Source of the DNA: CAG-791 sp002449595
GTDB taxonomy: Bacteria; Bacillota; Clostridia; Lachnospirales; Lachnospiraceae
Direction: 5' to 3'
DNA: 37,636 nucleotides
NCBI GenBank assembly: GCA_946539855.1
Contig: CAMNHV010000018.1
Coordinates: forward strand, 1-37,636
Below the pieces are notes generated by a model, which saw only the letters and a program-made list of their open reading frames with translations, was not told the origin of the DNA and searched no databases. A program made the translations under genes and the position numbers. Below, piece after piece: positions 1 to 7,745 of the stretch; position 1 is the first letter of the stretch, and the number at the start of each line of letters is the position of its first letter.

Positions 1-1192
1 CGGAGAAGAGCTTCTCGGACTCGATGAGGGAGACCTGGACGTTGCCGTGAGGGTCGCGCTCAAGGAACAGCTGCTGCTGGATGCCCTGCGGAAGGATGTC
101 AAAGACCTTGAAGGCTTCCGCGGAGAGGCCGGCCTTGATGAACTCATACTTTGCGTTCCAGTCGGGAAGTGCGTTGAAAGCTGCGGTCTTCTCGCCTGCG
201 AGGAGCTCGTTGATCTCAGCGATCAGAGCGGAGAATTCAGGAACGAATTCCACGATGCCTTCCGGAATGATCGCGACACCGAAGTTCTCGCCGTTGTTGC
301 CGCGCGCCTCGACAGCGTCCGCGATGTAGTTTGTGATCTCAGCCAGGGACATCTTCTTCGCAGCGACTTCTTCGCCGATCAGGCAGATGTTCGGCTGCGT
401 CTCAAGTGCGCACTCAAGGGCGACGTGAGAAGCGGAGCGGCCCATGACCTTGATGAAGTGCCAGTACTTTTTCGCAGAGTTCGCGTCGCGCTCGATGTTG
501 CCGATGAGCTCGGAGTAGGTCTTCGTCGCGGTATCGAAACCGAAGGAAGCCTCGATGTCTTCATTCTTCAGGTCGCCGTCGATGGTCTTCGGGCAGCCGA
601 TGACCTGGATGCCGGTGTTCTTGGCCGCCATGTACTCGGCGAGAGTAGCGGCGTTCGTGTTGGAGTCGTCGCCGCCGATGATGACGATTGCGGTGAGGCC
701 GTTTTTCTTAGCATTCTCGGCAACGATATTGAACTGCTCCTCAGTCTCGAGCTTGGTTCTGCCGGAACCGATGATATCGAAGCCGCCGGTGTTTCTGTAA
801 GCGTCGATGAACGCGTCATCAAACTCTACATAATCGTTCTTCAGAAGTCCGTCCGGGCCGCCCTTGAAGCCGAGAAGGACGTTCTCGCGGTCGGTGGCCT
901 TCAGCGCGTCATAGAGGCCGGAGATGACGTTGTGTCCGCCCGGCGCCTGACCGCCGGAAAGGATCACGCCGACGACCTGCTTTTTGGCAGCGGAGGTGTT
1001 GCGGCCCTTCTCGAAGGTGATCTCCGGTTTGCCGTAGGTGTTCGGGAACAGAGCAGCGATCTTGTCCTGGTCCGCGACACTGGCAGTTGCCGCGCCTTCT
1101 TTGACGCTGATTTCCGCGATACCGTTCCTGAGCATGCCCGGAAGCTTCGGCTGGTATTCGTATCTTGCTTTTTGAAGTGGCGAAAGATTCAT
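1..1192 (-). CDS. pfp: Diphosphate--fructose-6-phosphate 1-phosphotransferase, long form (3' end outside window)
   Basis: This enzyme phosphorylates fructose 6-phosphate reversibly with pyrophosphate instead of ATP, a glycolytic step common in anaerobic Clostridia. The start is the ATG at 1190-1192, preceded by the ribosome binding site GGAAGGGAG. The 397 visible codons carry the phosphofructokinase loop LSGGQAPGGHNVISG. They also carry GGDDSNTNA, where the second Asp of GGDD marks PPi use (ATP enzymes have GGDG), then PKTIDGDL with the catalytic TIDGD, and MGRSASHVALE. The N-terminal extension and the spacing fit the long, plant-like PFP class of about 550 residues. The C-terminal part lies beyond base 1, so this is a window-edge truncation, not a broken gene. 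The gene is divergent from sstT. The family call is firm; PPi specificity is inferred from the motifs. Confidence 0.93.
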   Translation of the reverse strand, partial: MNLSPLQKARYEYQPKLPGMLRNGIAEISVKEGAATASVADQDKIAALFPNTYGKPEITFEKGRNTSAAKKQVVGVILSGGQAPGGHNVISGLYDALKATDRENVLLGFKGGPDGLLKNDYVEFDDAFIDAYRNTGGFDIIGSGRTKLETEEQFNIVAENAKKNGLTAIVIIGGDDSNTNAATLAEYMAAKNTGIQVIGCPKTIDGDLKNEDIEASFGFDTATKTYSELIGNIERDANSAKKYWHFIKVMGRSASHVALECALETQPNICLIGEEVAAKKMSLAEITNYIADAVEARGNNGENFGVAIIPEGIVEFVPEFSALIAEINELLAGEKTAAFNALPDWNAKYEFIKAGLSAEAFKVFDILPQGIQQQLFLERDPHGNVQVSLIESEKLFS

Positions 1193-1226
1193 ATTATTCT
1201 CCCTTCCTATTGTTATTGTAACAAGA

Positions 1227-1258
1227 AAAATGCTAAAGCATTTTGAGGATAAAGTAAA
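1227..1258 (-). promoter_or_regulatory. Candidate pfp promoter with overlapping inverted repeat
   Basis: On the minus strand TTTACT (1258-1253) and TAGCAT (1235-1230) are spaced by 17 bases, each matching the sigma-A consensus at 4 of 6. The perfect inverted repeat AAAATGC-TAAA-GCATTTT (1227-1244) overlaps the -10 element. It could be an operator or a hairpin at the start of the message. This is a by-eye prediction. Confidence 0.4.
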
Positions 1259-1398
1259 GAGACTTGTTTGAGACTTTACGCATTTCATGGCGTCGCCAAT
1301 CCTGTCGTCGGGGTGAAGCCGGGTAATTTTCCCGAAAGAGATCTGTAAATCAGGATCGGGGGCCGGGGTCCTGCGTTGTTGAAAATGCACAAATCAGA

Positions 1399-1428
1399 GT
1401 GAGACTTCTGCCTGAGATATGGTAAAAT
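1399..1428 (+). promoter_or_regulatory. Candidate sstT promoter (extended -10)
   Basis: GTGAGA (1399-1404), an 18-base spacer, then TAAAAT (1423-1428) preceded by TGG, an extended -10 arrangement. Predicted transcription starts near 1435, leaving a leader of about 43 bases that ends in the ribosome binding site AAGGGGG at 1465-1471. Confidence 0.4.
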
Positions 1429-1477
1429 TCTTTACAGAGATGCTATTCCAATTTTATCATTTCCAAGGGGGATTATT

Positions 1478-2716
1478 ATGGGCGCTGTGTTGAATGCTTT
1501 TAAGAAATGGAACTCACTCAGTCTGATCATCCGGATACTGGTGGGCCTTATCATCGGCGCGATCCTCGGCCTCGCCGTTCCGGGCGCATCGTGGATCGGG
1601 GTGCCGGGCGAACTGTTTGTCGGCGCGCTGAAGGCCATCGCGCCGCTCCTGGTCTTCGTTCTGGTCGCGGCGTCGCTCGCGAACGCGAAGGGCGGCAACG
1701 CGGAAAAATTCCGGACCGTCATCGCGCTCTACCTGTTCAGTACGCTGTGCGCGGCCGTCGTTTCGGTTCTGACCAGCTTCGCATTCCGGGTGACGCTGCC
1801 GCTCGCGGGAGCGACGGCGGCGGAAGGCTACTCCGCGCCGCAGGGCATGGGCGAGATCGTCATGAACCTGCTTAGAAGCTTTGTCATGAACCCGGTCTCA
1901 TCGATCGCCAATGCCAACTATATCGGCATTCTCTTCTGGGCAGTGATCTTCGGCCTGGCACTCAAGGCCGCCGGAGAGGGGACCAAGCACATCATGAATG
2001 ACCTCGCGGACGGATGCTCTACGGTGGTTCGCTGGATCATCAGCTGCGCTCCTTACGGTATTCTCGGCCTCGTGTTCACGGCGGTCTCGACGAGCGGTCT
2101 CGACATCTTCCGCGTCTACGGGAAGGTCGTCGCGCTCCTCGTCGGCACGATGCTCCTTGTGGCGCTGGTCTTAAACCCGCTGATCGTCGGGCTTACGCTC
2201 CGCCACAATCCTTATCCGCTGATCCTGTACTGCATCCGTGAGAGCGGCCTGACCGCGTTCTTCACCAGAAGCTCTGCGGCGAACATTCCGGTCAACATGG
2301 AACTGTGCAAGAAGCTCGGCCTGGACGAGGACCTGTATTCGGTCTCCATCCCGCTCGGTTCCACCATCAACATGGACGGCGCGGCCGTGACGATCACGGT
2401 CTATTCGCTGGTCGCCGCCTTTACGGTCGGTGCTAACGTCACGCTGCCGATGGCAATCTTCCTGAGCTTCATCGCGACGCTCTCGGCGTGCGGCACGTCG
2501 GGTGTCGCGGGCGGCTCGCTCCTTCTGGTCCCGCTCGGATGCTCGCTGTTCGGTATCCCGAATGACATCGCGATGCAGATCGTCGGCATCGGCTTCATCC
2601 TCAGCGTGATCCAGGATTCCATGGAAACGGCGCTGAACTCTTCCGGAGATGCGATCTTCACCGCGACGGCGGAGTTCCTGGACTGGAAGAAGCAGGGAAA
2701 GAAGCTTCCGATGTGA
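1478..2716 (+). CDS. sstT: Serine/threonine:sodium symporter SstT
   Basis: Imports L-serine (and threonine) with sodium across the cytoplasmic membrane. The 412-residue protein is polytopic and matches the SstT branch of the dicarboxylate/amino acid:cation symporter family. Visible signatures are LFVGALKAIAPLLVFVLVAA near the N-terminus, the serine-rich hairpin FFTRSSAANIPVNMELC, SIPLGSTINMDGAA, and GTSGVAGGSLLLVPL near the C-terminus. Length is close to E. coli SstT. The start is preceded by AAGGGGG seven bases upstream. The next gene, 33 bases downstream on the same strand, is a serine deaminase, which independently supports serine as substrate. The pair probably forms one transcription unit for serine catabolism, read from the extended -10 promoter near 1423. 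Confidence 0.93.
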   Translation: MGAVLNAFKKWNSLSLIIRILVGLIIGAILGLAVPGASWIGVPGELFVGALKAIAPLLVFVLVAASLANAKGGNAEKFRTVIALYLFSTLCAAVVSVLTSFAFRVTLPLAGATAAEGYSAPQGMGEIVMNLLRSFVMNPVSSIANANYIGILFWAVIFGLALKAAGEGTKHIMNDLADGCSTVVRWIISCAPYGILGLVFTAVSTSGLDIFRVYGKVVALLVGTMLLVALVLNPLIVGLTLRHNPYPLILYCIRESGLTAFFTRSSAANIPVNMELCKKLGLDEDLYSVSIPLGSTINMDGAAVTITVYSLVAAFTVGANVTLPMAIFLSFIATLSACGTSGVAGGSLLLVPLGCSLFGIPNDIAMQIVGIGFILSVIQDSMETALNSSGDAIFTATAEFLDWKKQGKKLPM

Positions 2717-2749
2717 GTCTGAGATCAGACAGAAAGGATCCGGTTTACC

Positions 2750-3946
2750 ATGAAGAGTATCAAAGGCGTATACAAGATCGGCAACGGACCGTCCAGCTCA
2801 CACACGGTCGGTCCCTACCACGCGGCGCAGATCTTCGGGGAGAGATACCCGGAGGCGGATGCGTATAAAGTGACGCTGTACGGCTCGCTCGCTTTTACGG
2901 GCGAGGGACACGGAACCGGCAAGGCGATCAAGACCGGGCTTCCCGGCGCGGAAGTCATCTTTAATCGCGAGGAAAAGGATCTCCCGCATCCGAACACGAT
3001 GCTGTTCCAGGCATTTAAGGACGGGAAGGAGATCGGCCGGAACCGCATTTTCAGCATCGGCGGAGGATCGATCCGGATCGAGGGAGAAGTCTCGGACGAG
3101 GAGATCGAGATCTACCCGCAGAAGTACTTTTCCGAGATCCTGACGCTGTGCAAGGAGCGCGGGATCGGCCTCGCGCAGTTCATCTACCGCATAGAGGACC
3201 CGTCGATCCGCGAGTATCTCGCGAAGATCTGGAGGGCGATGAAGGACGCCATCGAGCGCGGCCTGCAGGCGGAGGGAACGCTGCCCGGCGGGCTCGGCGT
3301 CGCGCGCAAGGCGAAGCTTCTCTACGAGAAGCGCTGCTACAACGAGAGCGCGGACGTCACGATGAACCGCGTGATCGCGGCCTATGCCTACGCGGTCAGC
3401 GAGGAGAACGCGGATGAGAACATCGTCGTCACGGCGCCGACCTGCGGCAGCTGCGGCGTCCTGCCGTCCGTGATGTATTACATGGAGAAGGACCGCGGAT
3501 TCCCGGAGGATGAGATCCTGGATGCGCTTGCGGTCGCCGGCATGATCGGCAACGTCATCCGCACGAACGCGTCCATCTCGGGCGCGGAGGCCGGCTGCCA
3601 GGCGGAGATCGGCAGCGCCTGCTCCATGACGGCGGCGGCGCTGGCCTCGCTCTACGGCCTGAACATCGACCAGATCGAGTACGCGGCGGAGATCGCGATG
3701 GAGCACAACCTCGGCCTGACCTGCGACCCGGTGAACGGGCTCGTGCAGATTCCCTGCATCGAGCGCAACGCCGTCGCGGCGATGAGGGCGATCAGCTCCG
3801 TGAACCTGTCCAGATTCCTTTACGCGACCCGCAAGATCTCCTTCGACGAGGTCGTCGCGACGATGTACCGCACCGGGAAGGACATGGATGAGAAGTACCG
3901 CGAGACTTCCCACGGGGGCCTTGCGCAGATCTACTACGGAAACTGA
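2750..3946 (+). CDS. sdaA: L-serine ammonia-lyase, iron-sulfur-dependent, single-chain
   Basis: Converts L-serine to pyruvate and ammonia with a [4Fe-4S] cluster acting as Lewis acid. The N-terminal beta domain has the GPSSSHTVGPY signature. The alpha domain has APTCGSCGVLPS and cluster cysteines at C283, C325 and C336. The gaps between these (42 and 11 residues) match the cluster ligands I recall for the Legionella enzyme. Both domains are in one 398-residue chain, shorter than the roughly 455 residues of E. coli SdaA. The C-terminus ends GGLAQIYYGN, so the terminal cysteine that serves as a fourth ligand in some homologues is absent. The ribosome binding site is AGAAAGGA. It follows sstT by 33 bases and precedes a cupin gene by 27, so co-transcription is likely. 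Confidence 0.93.
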   Translation: MKSIKGVYKIGNGPSSSHTVGPYHAAQIFGERYPEADAYKVTLYGSLAFTGEGHGTGKAIKTGLPGAEVIFNREEKDLPHPNTMLFQAFKDGKEIGRNRIFSIGGGSIRIEGEVSDEEIEIYPQKYFSEILTLCKERGIGLAQFIYRIEDPSIREYLAKIWRAMKDAIERGLQAEGTLPGGLGVARKAKLLYEKRCYNESADVTMNRVIAAYAYAVSEENADENIVVTAPTCGSCGVLPSVMYYMEKDRGFPEDEILDALAVAGMIGNVIRTNASISGAEAGCQAEIGSACSMTAAALASLYGLNIDQIEYAAEIAMEHNLGLTCDPVNGLVQIPCIERNAVAAMRAISSVNLSRFLYATRKISFDEVVATMYRTGKDMDEKYRETSHGGLAQIYYGN

Positions 3947-3973
3947 TAAGCGGCATCACAGGGGGAACACAAG

Positions 3974-4324
3974 ATGATCAGAAGAAAAGAAGAATGCGTC
4001 GTGGAACACAGGGAGCACATGCGGGACGGCGACGGCACGGTGATCGTGACCAATTTCATCGCCGGGCCGGAAGAGCTTTGCGGCAAGGGCCGGCTCTTCT
4101 CGAAGCTGACGCTGCACCCCGGGTGCGGCGTGGGATATCACATCCATGACAAGGACTCCGAGCTGTTCTACATCGTAAAGGGAACGGCGGAGTACAATGA
4201 CAACGGCACGCCCGTGACCGTCTCAGAAGGAGACGTCATGATCTGCCCGGTCGGACAGGGCCACAGCATCACGAACCGCTCGGACGAAGACGCGGAAGTG
4301 ATCGCAGTCATCGTCTATGAGTAA
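3974..4324 (+). CDS. Small single-domain cupin protein
   Basis: A 116-residue single-domain cupin, probably cytosolic and metal-binding. Cupin motif 1 is visible as GCGVGYHIHDKDSELFYIVK, with His-x-His and a downstream Glu as likely metal ligands. Motif 2 is PVGQGHSITN, giving the fourth ligand His. There is no DNA-binding domain, signal peptide or membrane segment. The gene lies 27 bases after the serine deaminase, behind the ribosome binding site AGGGGGA, and 74 bases before an iron alcohol dehydrogenase, so it is probably in the same operon. Small cupins of this type act as sugar or keto-acid isomerases, dioxygenases or ligand sensors. The sequence does not say which, and no specific reaction is assigned. 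Confidence 0.85.
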   Translation: MIRRKEECVVEHREHMRDGDGTVIVTNFIAGPEELCGKGRLFSKLTLHPGCGVGYHIHDKDSELFYIVKGTAEYNDNGTPVTVSEGDVMICPVGQGHSITNRSDEDAEVIAVIVYE

Positions 4325-4398
4325 AGCGGCAGTCCGCCGCGGTTCGCACAGAGGAAGAGACAGCGCCGCCGACAGCAGGGCGGCAGAGGGAGTGCGGG

Positions 4399-5520
4399 AT
4401 GAAGTTCTACATGCCGACAAAAGTATATGACGAATCGAACACAGTCGCGGCGCATGCGGCGGAGCTCGCGGCGCTGGGCAGCAAGGCGCTCATCGTGACC
4501 GGGCGGCACTCCGCAGAGAAGTGCGGGGCGCTGCAGGACGTGAAGGACGCGCTGGAGAGCTGCGGCAGGACGTACTGCCATTTCAATGAGATCGAGGAGA
4601 ATCCTTCGACGCAGACCATACTCAGGGGCGCGGCGTTCGGAGAGGAAGAGGGCGTCGATTTCGTGATCGGCATCGGCGGCGGCTCGCCGATGGACGCCGC
4701 GAAGGCGATCGCGTTCGTCCTGAAGAAGAAGGCGGACGCGCGGAAGCTGGACGCGAGAGAACTGTCAGATGAGGAAGTGCTTGCGATCATGTATGACAAG
4801 ACGGCGGATCCGGGGGCGCTTCCGGTCGCCGCGGTCCCGACGACGTGCGGAACCGGCTCCGAGGTGACCGGCGTCGCGGTCCTGACCGTTCACGAGAAAC
4901 AGACGAAGATCTCGATGCCGCACCGGATCTTCCCGAAGCTGGCGCTCGTTGACGGGAAATACCTGCAGGCGGCGTCCCTCAGCATGCTCTGCAACACCGC
5001 GGTCGACGCGTTCGCGCACATGGCGGAGAGCTATCTGAGCGCGAAGGCGGACGTCTACAGCCGCGCGCTCGCGCTGGAAGGCCTGAGGATCTGGAGCGAA
5101 TCGAAGGGCGTTCTTCTCGCGGAGAGAGAGCCCTCCGAAGCCGACTTTGAGAACATGATCCGCGCTTCCTGCTTCGGCGGGATGGCGATCGCACAGACGG
5201 GCACGGCGCTGCCGCACGGGCTCAGCTACATCGTCACCTACGACCTCGCGATGCCGCACGGAATGGCGTGCGGGTATTTCCTGCCAGGATTTTTCCGCGC
5301 CGCGGGAGAAGTGCGCTGCGAGCCAATCTTCGAGGCGGCGGGCTTTACTGACCTCGCGGACTTCGAGGCGTTTCTGAAGACCGTTTATCCCTCGGTGACC
5401 GTGCCGGAGGAGACATTGATGAGGACGTACAATGCGCTCGCCGTGAACGAGGCGCGCCTGAATGCCTGCTGCTTCCCGGTCGATCCGGAGAGCTTGAAGG
5501 GCATTGTGGGAATCGGGTGA
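4399..5520 (+). CDS. Iron-containing alcohol dehydrogenase family protein
   Basis: NAD(P)-dependent group III alcohol dehydrogenase fold, 373 residues, cytosolic. The nucleotide-binding motif is DFVIGIGGGSPMDAAKAIA, followed by PTTCGTGSEVTG. Divalent metal ligands are all present by pattern: D203 and H207 in VDAFAHMAE, H273 in LPHG and H287 in MPHG. The substrate is not evident. Family members act on butanol, 1,3-propanediol, lactaldehyde, glycerol or phosphonate-derived aldehydes. It is the last gene of the serine cluster and is followed by a strong terminator. A role in reducing a product of serine or pyruvate catabolism is inference from position only. The stop codon begins a 13-bp tandem duplication. 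Confidence 0.9.
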   Translation: MKFYMPTKVYDESNTVAAHAAELAALGSKALIVTGRHSAEKCGALQDVKDALESCGRTYCHFNEIEENPSTQTILRGAAFGEEEGVDFVIGIGGGSPMDAAKAIAFVLKKKADARKLDARELSDEEVLAIMYDKTADPGALPVAAVPTTCGTGSEVTGVAVLTVHEKQTKISMPHRIFPKLALVDGKYLQAASLSMLCNTAVDAFAHMAESYLSAKADVYSRALALEGLRIWSESKGVLLAEREPSEADFENMIRASCFGGMAIAQTGTALPHGLSYIVTYDLAMPHGMACGYFLPGFFRAAGEVRCEPIFEAAGFTDLADFEAFLKTVYPSVTVPEETLMRTYNALAVNEARLNACCFPVDPESLKGIVGIG

Positions 5521-5543
5521 TAATGCCTGCTGATAATGCCTGC
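5518..5543 (+). repeat. 13-bp tandem duplication starting at the stop codon
   Basis: TGATAATGCCTGC occurs twice back to back (5518-5530, 5531-5543) and is followed by another TGA. The first copy begins with the stop codon of the alcohol dehydrogenase gene. The core AATGCCTGCTG also occurs at 5461-5471 inside the coding sequence. Confidence 0.9.
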
Positions 5544-5559
5544 TGAAGGTTAGACAGAC

Positions 5560-5600
5560 AGTTCCCCGGATCCGGCGAAAGCCTGACCCGGGGAACTTTT
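5560..5600 (+). terminator. Rho-independent terminator after the serine cluster
   Basis: A 10-bp perfect stem AGTTCCCCGG (5560-5569) pairs with CCGGGGAACT (5588-5597) and runs into TTTT. It closes the sstT-to-dehydrogenase unit. On the opposite strand only a weak T tract follows, so it is at best a partial terminator for the converging nucleoside operon. Confidence 0.85.
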
Positions 5601-5642
5601 GAATTACAAGAAAGATATCGGAACGGCGTCCCTGAGGAACGG

Positions 5643-6632
5643 TTACCGGTCCTCGCGGAAGTAGGACATTCCCAGGCTCGCAGGCGGCTGGTTTTCCCGC
5701 TTCTTGCGCATGCTGGTGATGATGAGGACGATGATCGTCACGAGGTAGGGCAGCATCTTGTAGAGCTCCTTGACGGAGAGATTCGTTCCGGTCGGGATGT
5801 AGAGATACAGGATGTAGAGGCCGCCGAACAGGATCGAGGCGAAGATGCTGACGTCAGGGCGCCAGATCGTGAAGATGACGAGCGCGATCGCGAGCCAGCC
5901 TCTGTCGCCGAACGCGTTGTTGGACCAGACGCCGCAGGCGTAGTCCATGACGTAGTAGAGGCCGCCGAGACCGGCGATCATGCAGCCGATGCAGGTCGCC
6001 GCGTATTTATACTTCGTGATGCCTATGCCGGCGGCATCCGCGGTCGCCGGGCTCTCGCCGACGGCGCGCAGCTCCAGGCCGGTGCGCGTGCGCTTCAGGA
6101 CGTAGGCGGCGATCAGCGCGATGATGACAGCGAGGTACGCCAGAAAGCCGTAGGAGAGGAAGATCTTGCCGAACCAGCCGAGGCTGCCCGCGAACGGGAG
6201 CGACTTGCTGAAGTAGGCGCTGGTCGTGGAGAGCGCGATCGAGGGAACGTCCGAGCCGGTCAGCTTGATGAGGGAGCCGCCGAAGAAGTTGCCGAAGCCG
6301 ATGCCGAAGGTCGTCATCGCGAGGCCGGTCACGTTCTGGTTCGCGCGCAGCGTCACGGTCAGGAAGCAGTATAAAAGTCCCATGAGGAACGAGCCGAGGA
6401 GGCAGGCGAGGAGCGGCAGGAAGATCACAAGGAATCCGTTCACATTGCCCCCGGCCTGATTCTCGTAGATGAAGGAAGCGATGACGCCGCTGATCGCGCC
6501 GACATACATGACGCCGGGGATACCGAGGTTCAGGTTGCCGGATTTCTGCGTGATGATCTCGCCCGTGCTCCCGTAGAGAAGCGGGATGGCCTGAACGATC
6601 GCTCTCGGAATAAAGGAAACTACGTCAAACAT
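5643..6632 (-). CDS. Nucleoside ABC transporter permease (BMP-linked, NupQ-like)
   Basis: One of two integral-membrane subunits of a BMP-type ABC importer. The 329-residue protein is strongly hydrophobic with about eight to ten predicted membrane spans. It carries the family signature QKSGNLNLGIPGVMYVGAIS near the N-terminus and the cytoplasmic loop GLELRAVGESPATADAAGI that should contact the ATPase. It is closest in type to B. subtilis NupQ (YufQ), part of a guanosine importer. It is the last gene of the purine unit, 12 bases after the preceding permease. The short C-terminal tail is polar. Substrate is inferred from the operon, which includes xpt. The family is clear; the exact nucleoside is not. 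Confidence 0.9.
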   Translation of the reverse strand: MFDVVSFIPRAIVQAIPLLYGSTGEIITQKSGNLNLGIPGVMYVGAISGVIASFIYENQAGGNVNGFLVIFLPLLACLLGSFLMGLLYCFLTVTLRANQNVTGLAMTTFGIGFGNFFGGSLIKLTGSDVPSIALSTTSAYFSKSLPFAGSLGWFGKIFLSYGFLAYLAVIIALIAAYVLKRTRTGLELRAVGESPATADAAGIGITKYKYAATCIGCMIAGLGGLYYVMDYACGVWSNNAFGDRGWLAIALVIFTIWRPDVSIFASILFGGLYILYLYIPTGTNLSVKELYKMLPYLVTIIVLIITSMRKKRENQPPASLGMSYFREDR

Positions 6633-6644
6633 ATCTTAAGAACC

Positions 6645-7745
6645 TCACTTGTTTTTCTTGTCCGACGACTTGCGGAAGTGGACGCTGTACATGATGAAGA
6701 ACTCGCAGCCGATGATGAAGAACAGGATGATGCCGGTCAGGATGTCGCCGAACGACTGGTTCAGCGTGTAGGCCGTCGAGATCTCGCTCGCACCCTTCTT
6801 GAGGACGATCAGCAGGCCGCTGCTCAGGATCATCATGAGCGGGTCGAACTTTGCGAGCCAGGCGACCATGACGGCGGTGAAGCCGCGCCCGTCCGTGATC
6901 GTCGTGGTGATCGTGTGGTTCGTCGAAGCGACGAGCAGGAGGCCGACCAGACCGCAGACCGCGCCGGAAAGGATGAGAGTGCGGGTGATGATCTTTTCCA
7001 CCTTGATGCCGATATAGCGCGCGGTGCGCTCGCTCTCGCCGACGACGGTGAGCTCAAAGCCGTGCTTGCTGACGCGCATGTAGTAGAGCATCAGGAGCGC
7101 GACGACAAGGGCGGCGACGATATTCAGGAGATAGCGCTGTCCGAAGAGCGCCGGGAACCAGCCGGCCTCGGTCTGCTGGTTGATGATGCCGATCTTGCCG
7201 GAACCGCGCGGCACTTCCCAGACGATGATGAAGTAGGCGACGAGCTGTGTCGCGACATAGTTCATCATGAGGGTGAAAAGCGTTTCATTCGTGTTCCATC
7301 TTGACTTGAAGAAGGCCGGGATGAACGCCCAGACCGCGCCGGCCGCAATGGAGAGCACGCTCATGAGGGCGAGCAGCGCAAAGTTCGGCATCTTGCCGCC
7401 GAGCAGGATCATGCAGGTCGCCGCGACAAGGCCGCCGATCAGGATCTGGCCCTCGCCGCCGAGGTTCCAGAAGCGCATGCGGAACGCGGGCGCGAGCGCG
7501 AGCGCGACGAGGTGTAAAAGAGCGATCTCCTGCAGCGTCGTCCAGGTCTTGCGCGTGGTCCCGAAGGCGCCGTAGAACATGGTCTTATAGACGGCGATCG
7601 GATTCAGCCCGGTCAGCGCCTGCGTCAGGATGCCGCAGACGATGAGAGAGAGCAGGATCGCCAGGATGCGGATCCGCCACACGCTGTACCAGGGCAGCGT
7701 CTTTCTCTTGGAGAGATGGATCAGAGGAGCTTTGTGTTCAGTCAT
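6645..7745 (-). CDS. Nucleoside ABC transporter permease (BMP-linked, NupP-like)
   Basis: Second membrane subunit of the BMP-type importer, 366 residues from the ATG at 7743-7745. This start is chosen because GGGAGGTG lies at ideal distance; a GTG at 7754 would add three residues but sits inside that ribosome binding site. The gene overlaps the ATPase stop by 8 bases, suggesting translational coupling. Visible family features are a single N-terminal span after a basic stretch, FRMRFWNLGGEGQILIGGL, and the ATPase-contact loop GFELTVVGESERTARYIGI, parallel to that of the other permease. About ten spans are likely. The two permeases should form a heterodimeric channel. The C-terminus ends in a basic SSDKKNK tail. 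Confidence 0.9.
   Translation of the reverse strand: MTEHKAPLIHLSKRKTLPWYSVWRIRILAILLSLIVCGILTQALTGLNPIAVYKTMFYGAFGTTRKTWTTLQEIALLHLVALALAPAFRMRFWNLGGEGQILIGGLVAATCMILLGGKMPNFALLALMSVLSIAAGAVWAFIPAFFKSRWNTNETLFTLMMNYVATQLVAYFIIVWEVPRGSGKIGIINQQTEAGWFPALFGQRYLLNIVAALVVALLMLYYMRVSKHGFELTVVGESERTARYIGIKVEKIITRTLILSGAVCGLVGLLLVASTNHTITTTITDGRGFTAVMVAWLAKFDPLMMILSSGLLIVLKKGASEISTAYTLNQSFGDILTGIILFFIIGCEFFIMYSVHFRKSSDKKNK

Noticed and set aside
47..1246. Long plus-strand open frame
   Set aside because: It is the antisense shadow of the PPi-phosphofructokinase gene, whose motifs and ribosome binding site are clear on the minus strand.
2798..3913. 371-codon minus-strand open frame
   Set aside because: Antisense shadow of the serine deaminase; Arg/Asp/Val-rich composition typical of reversed GC-rich codons and no recognisable domain.
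5560..5600. Fully bidirectional terminator for the converging nucleoside operon
   Set aside because: On the minus strand the stem is followed by GTCTGTCT, not a T tract, so only the plus-strand role is supported.
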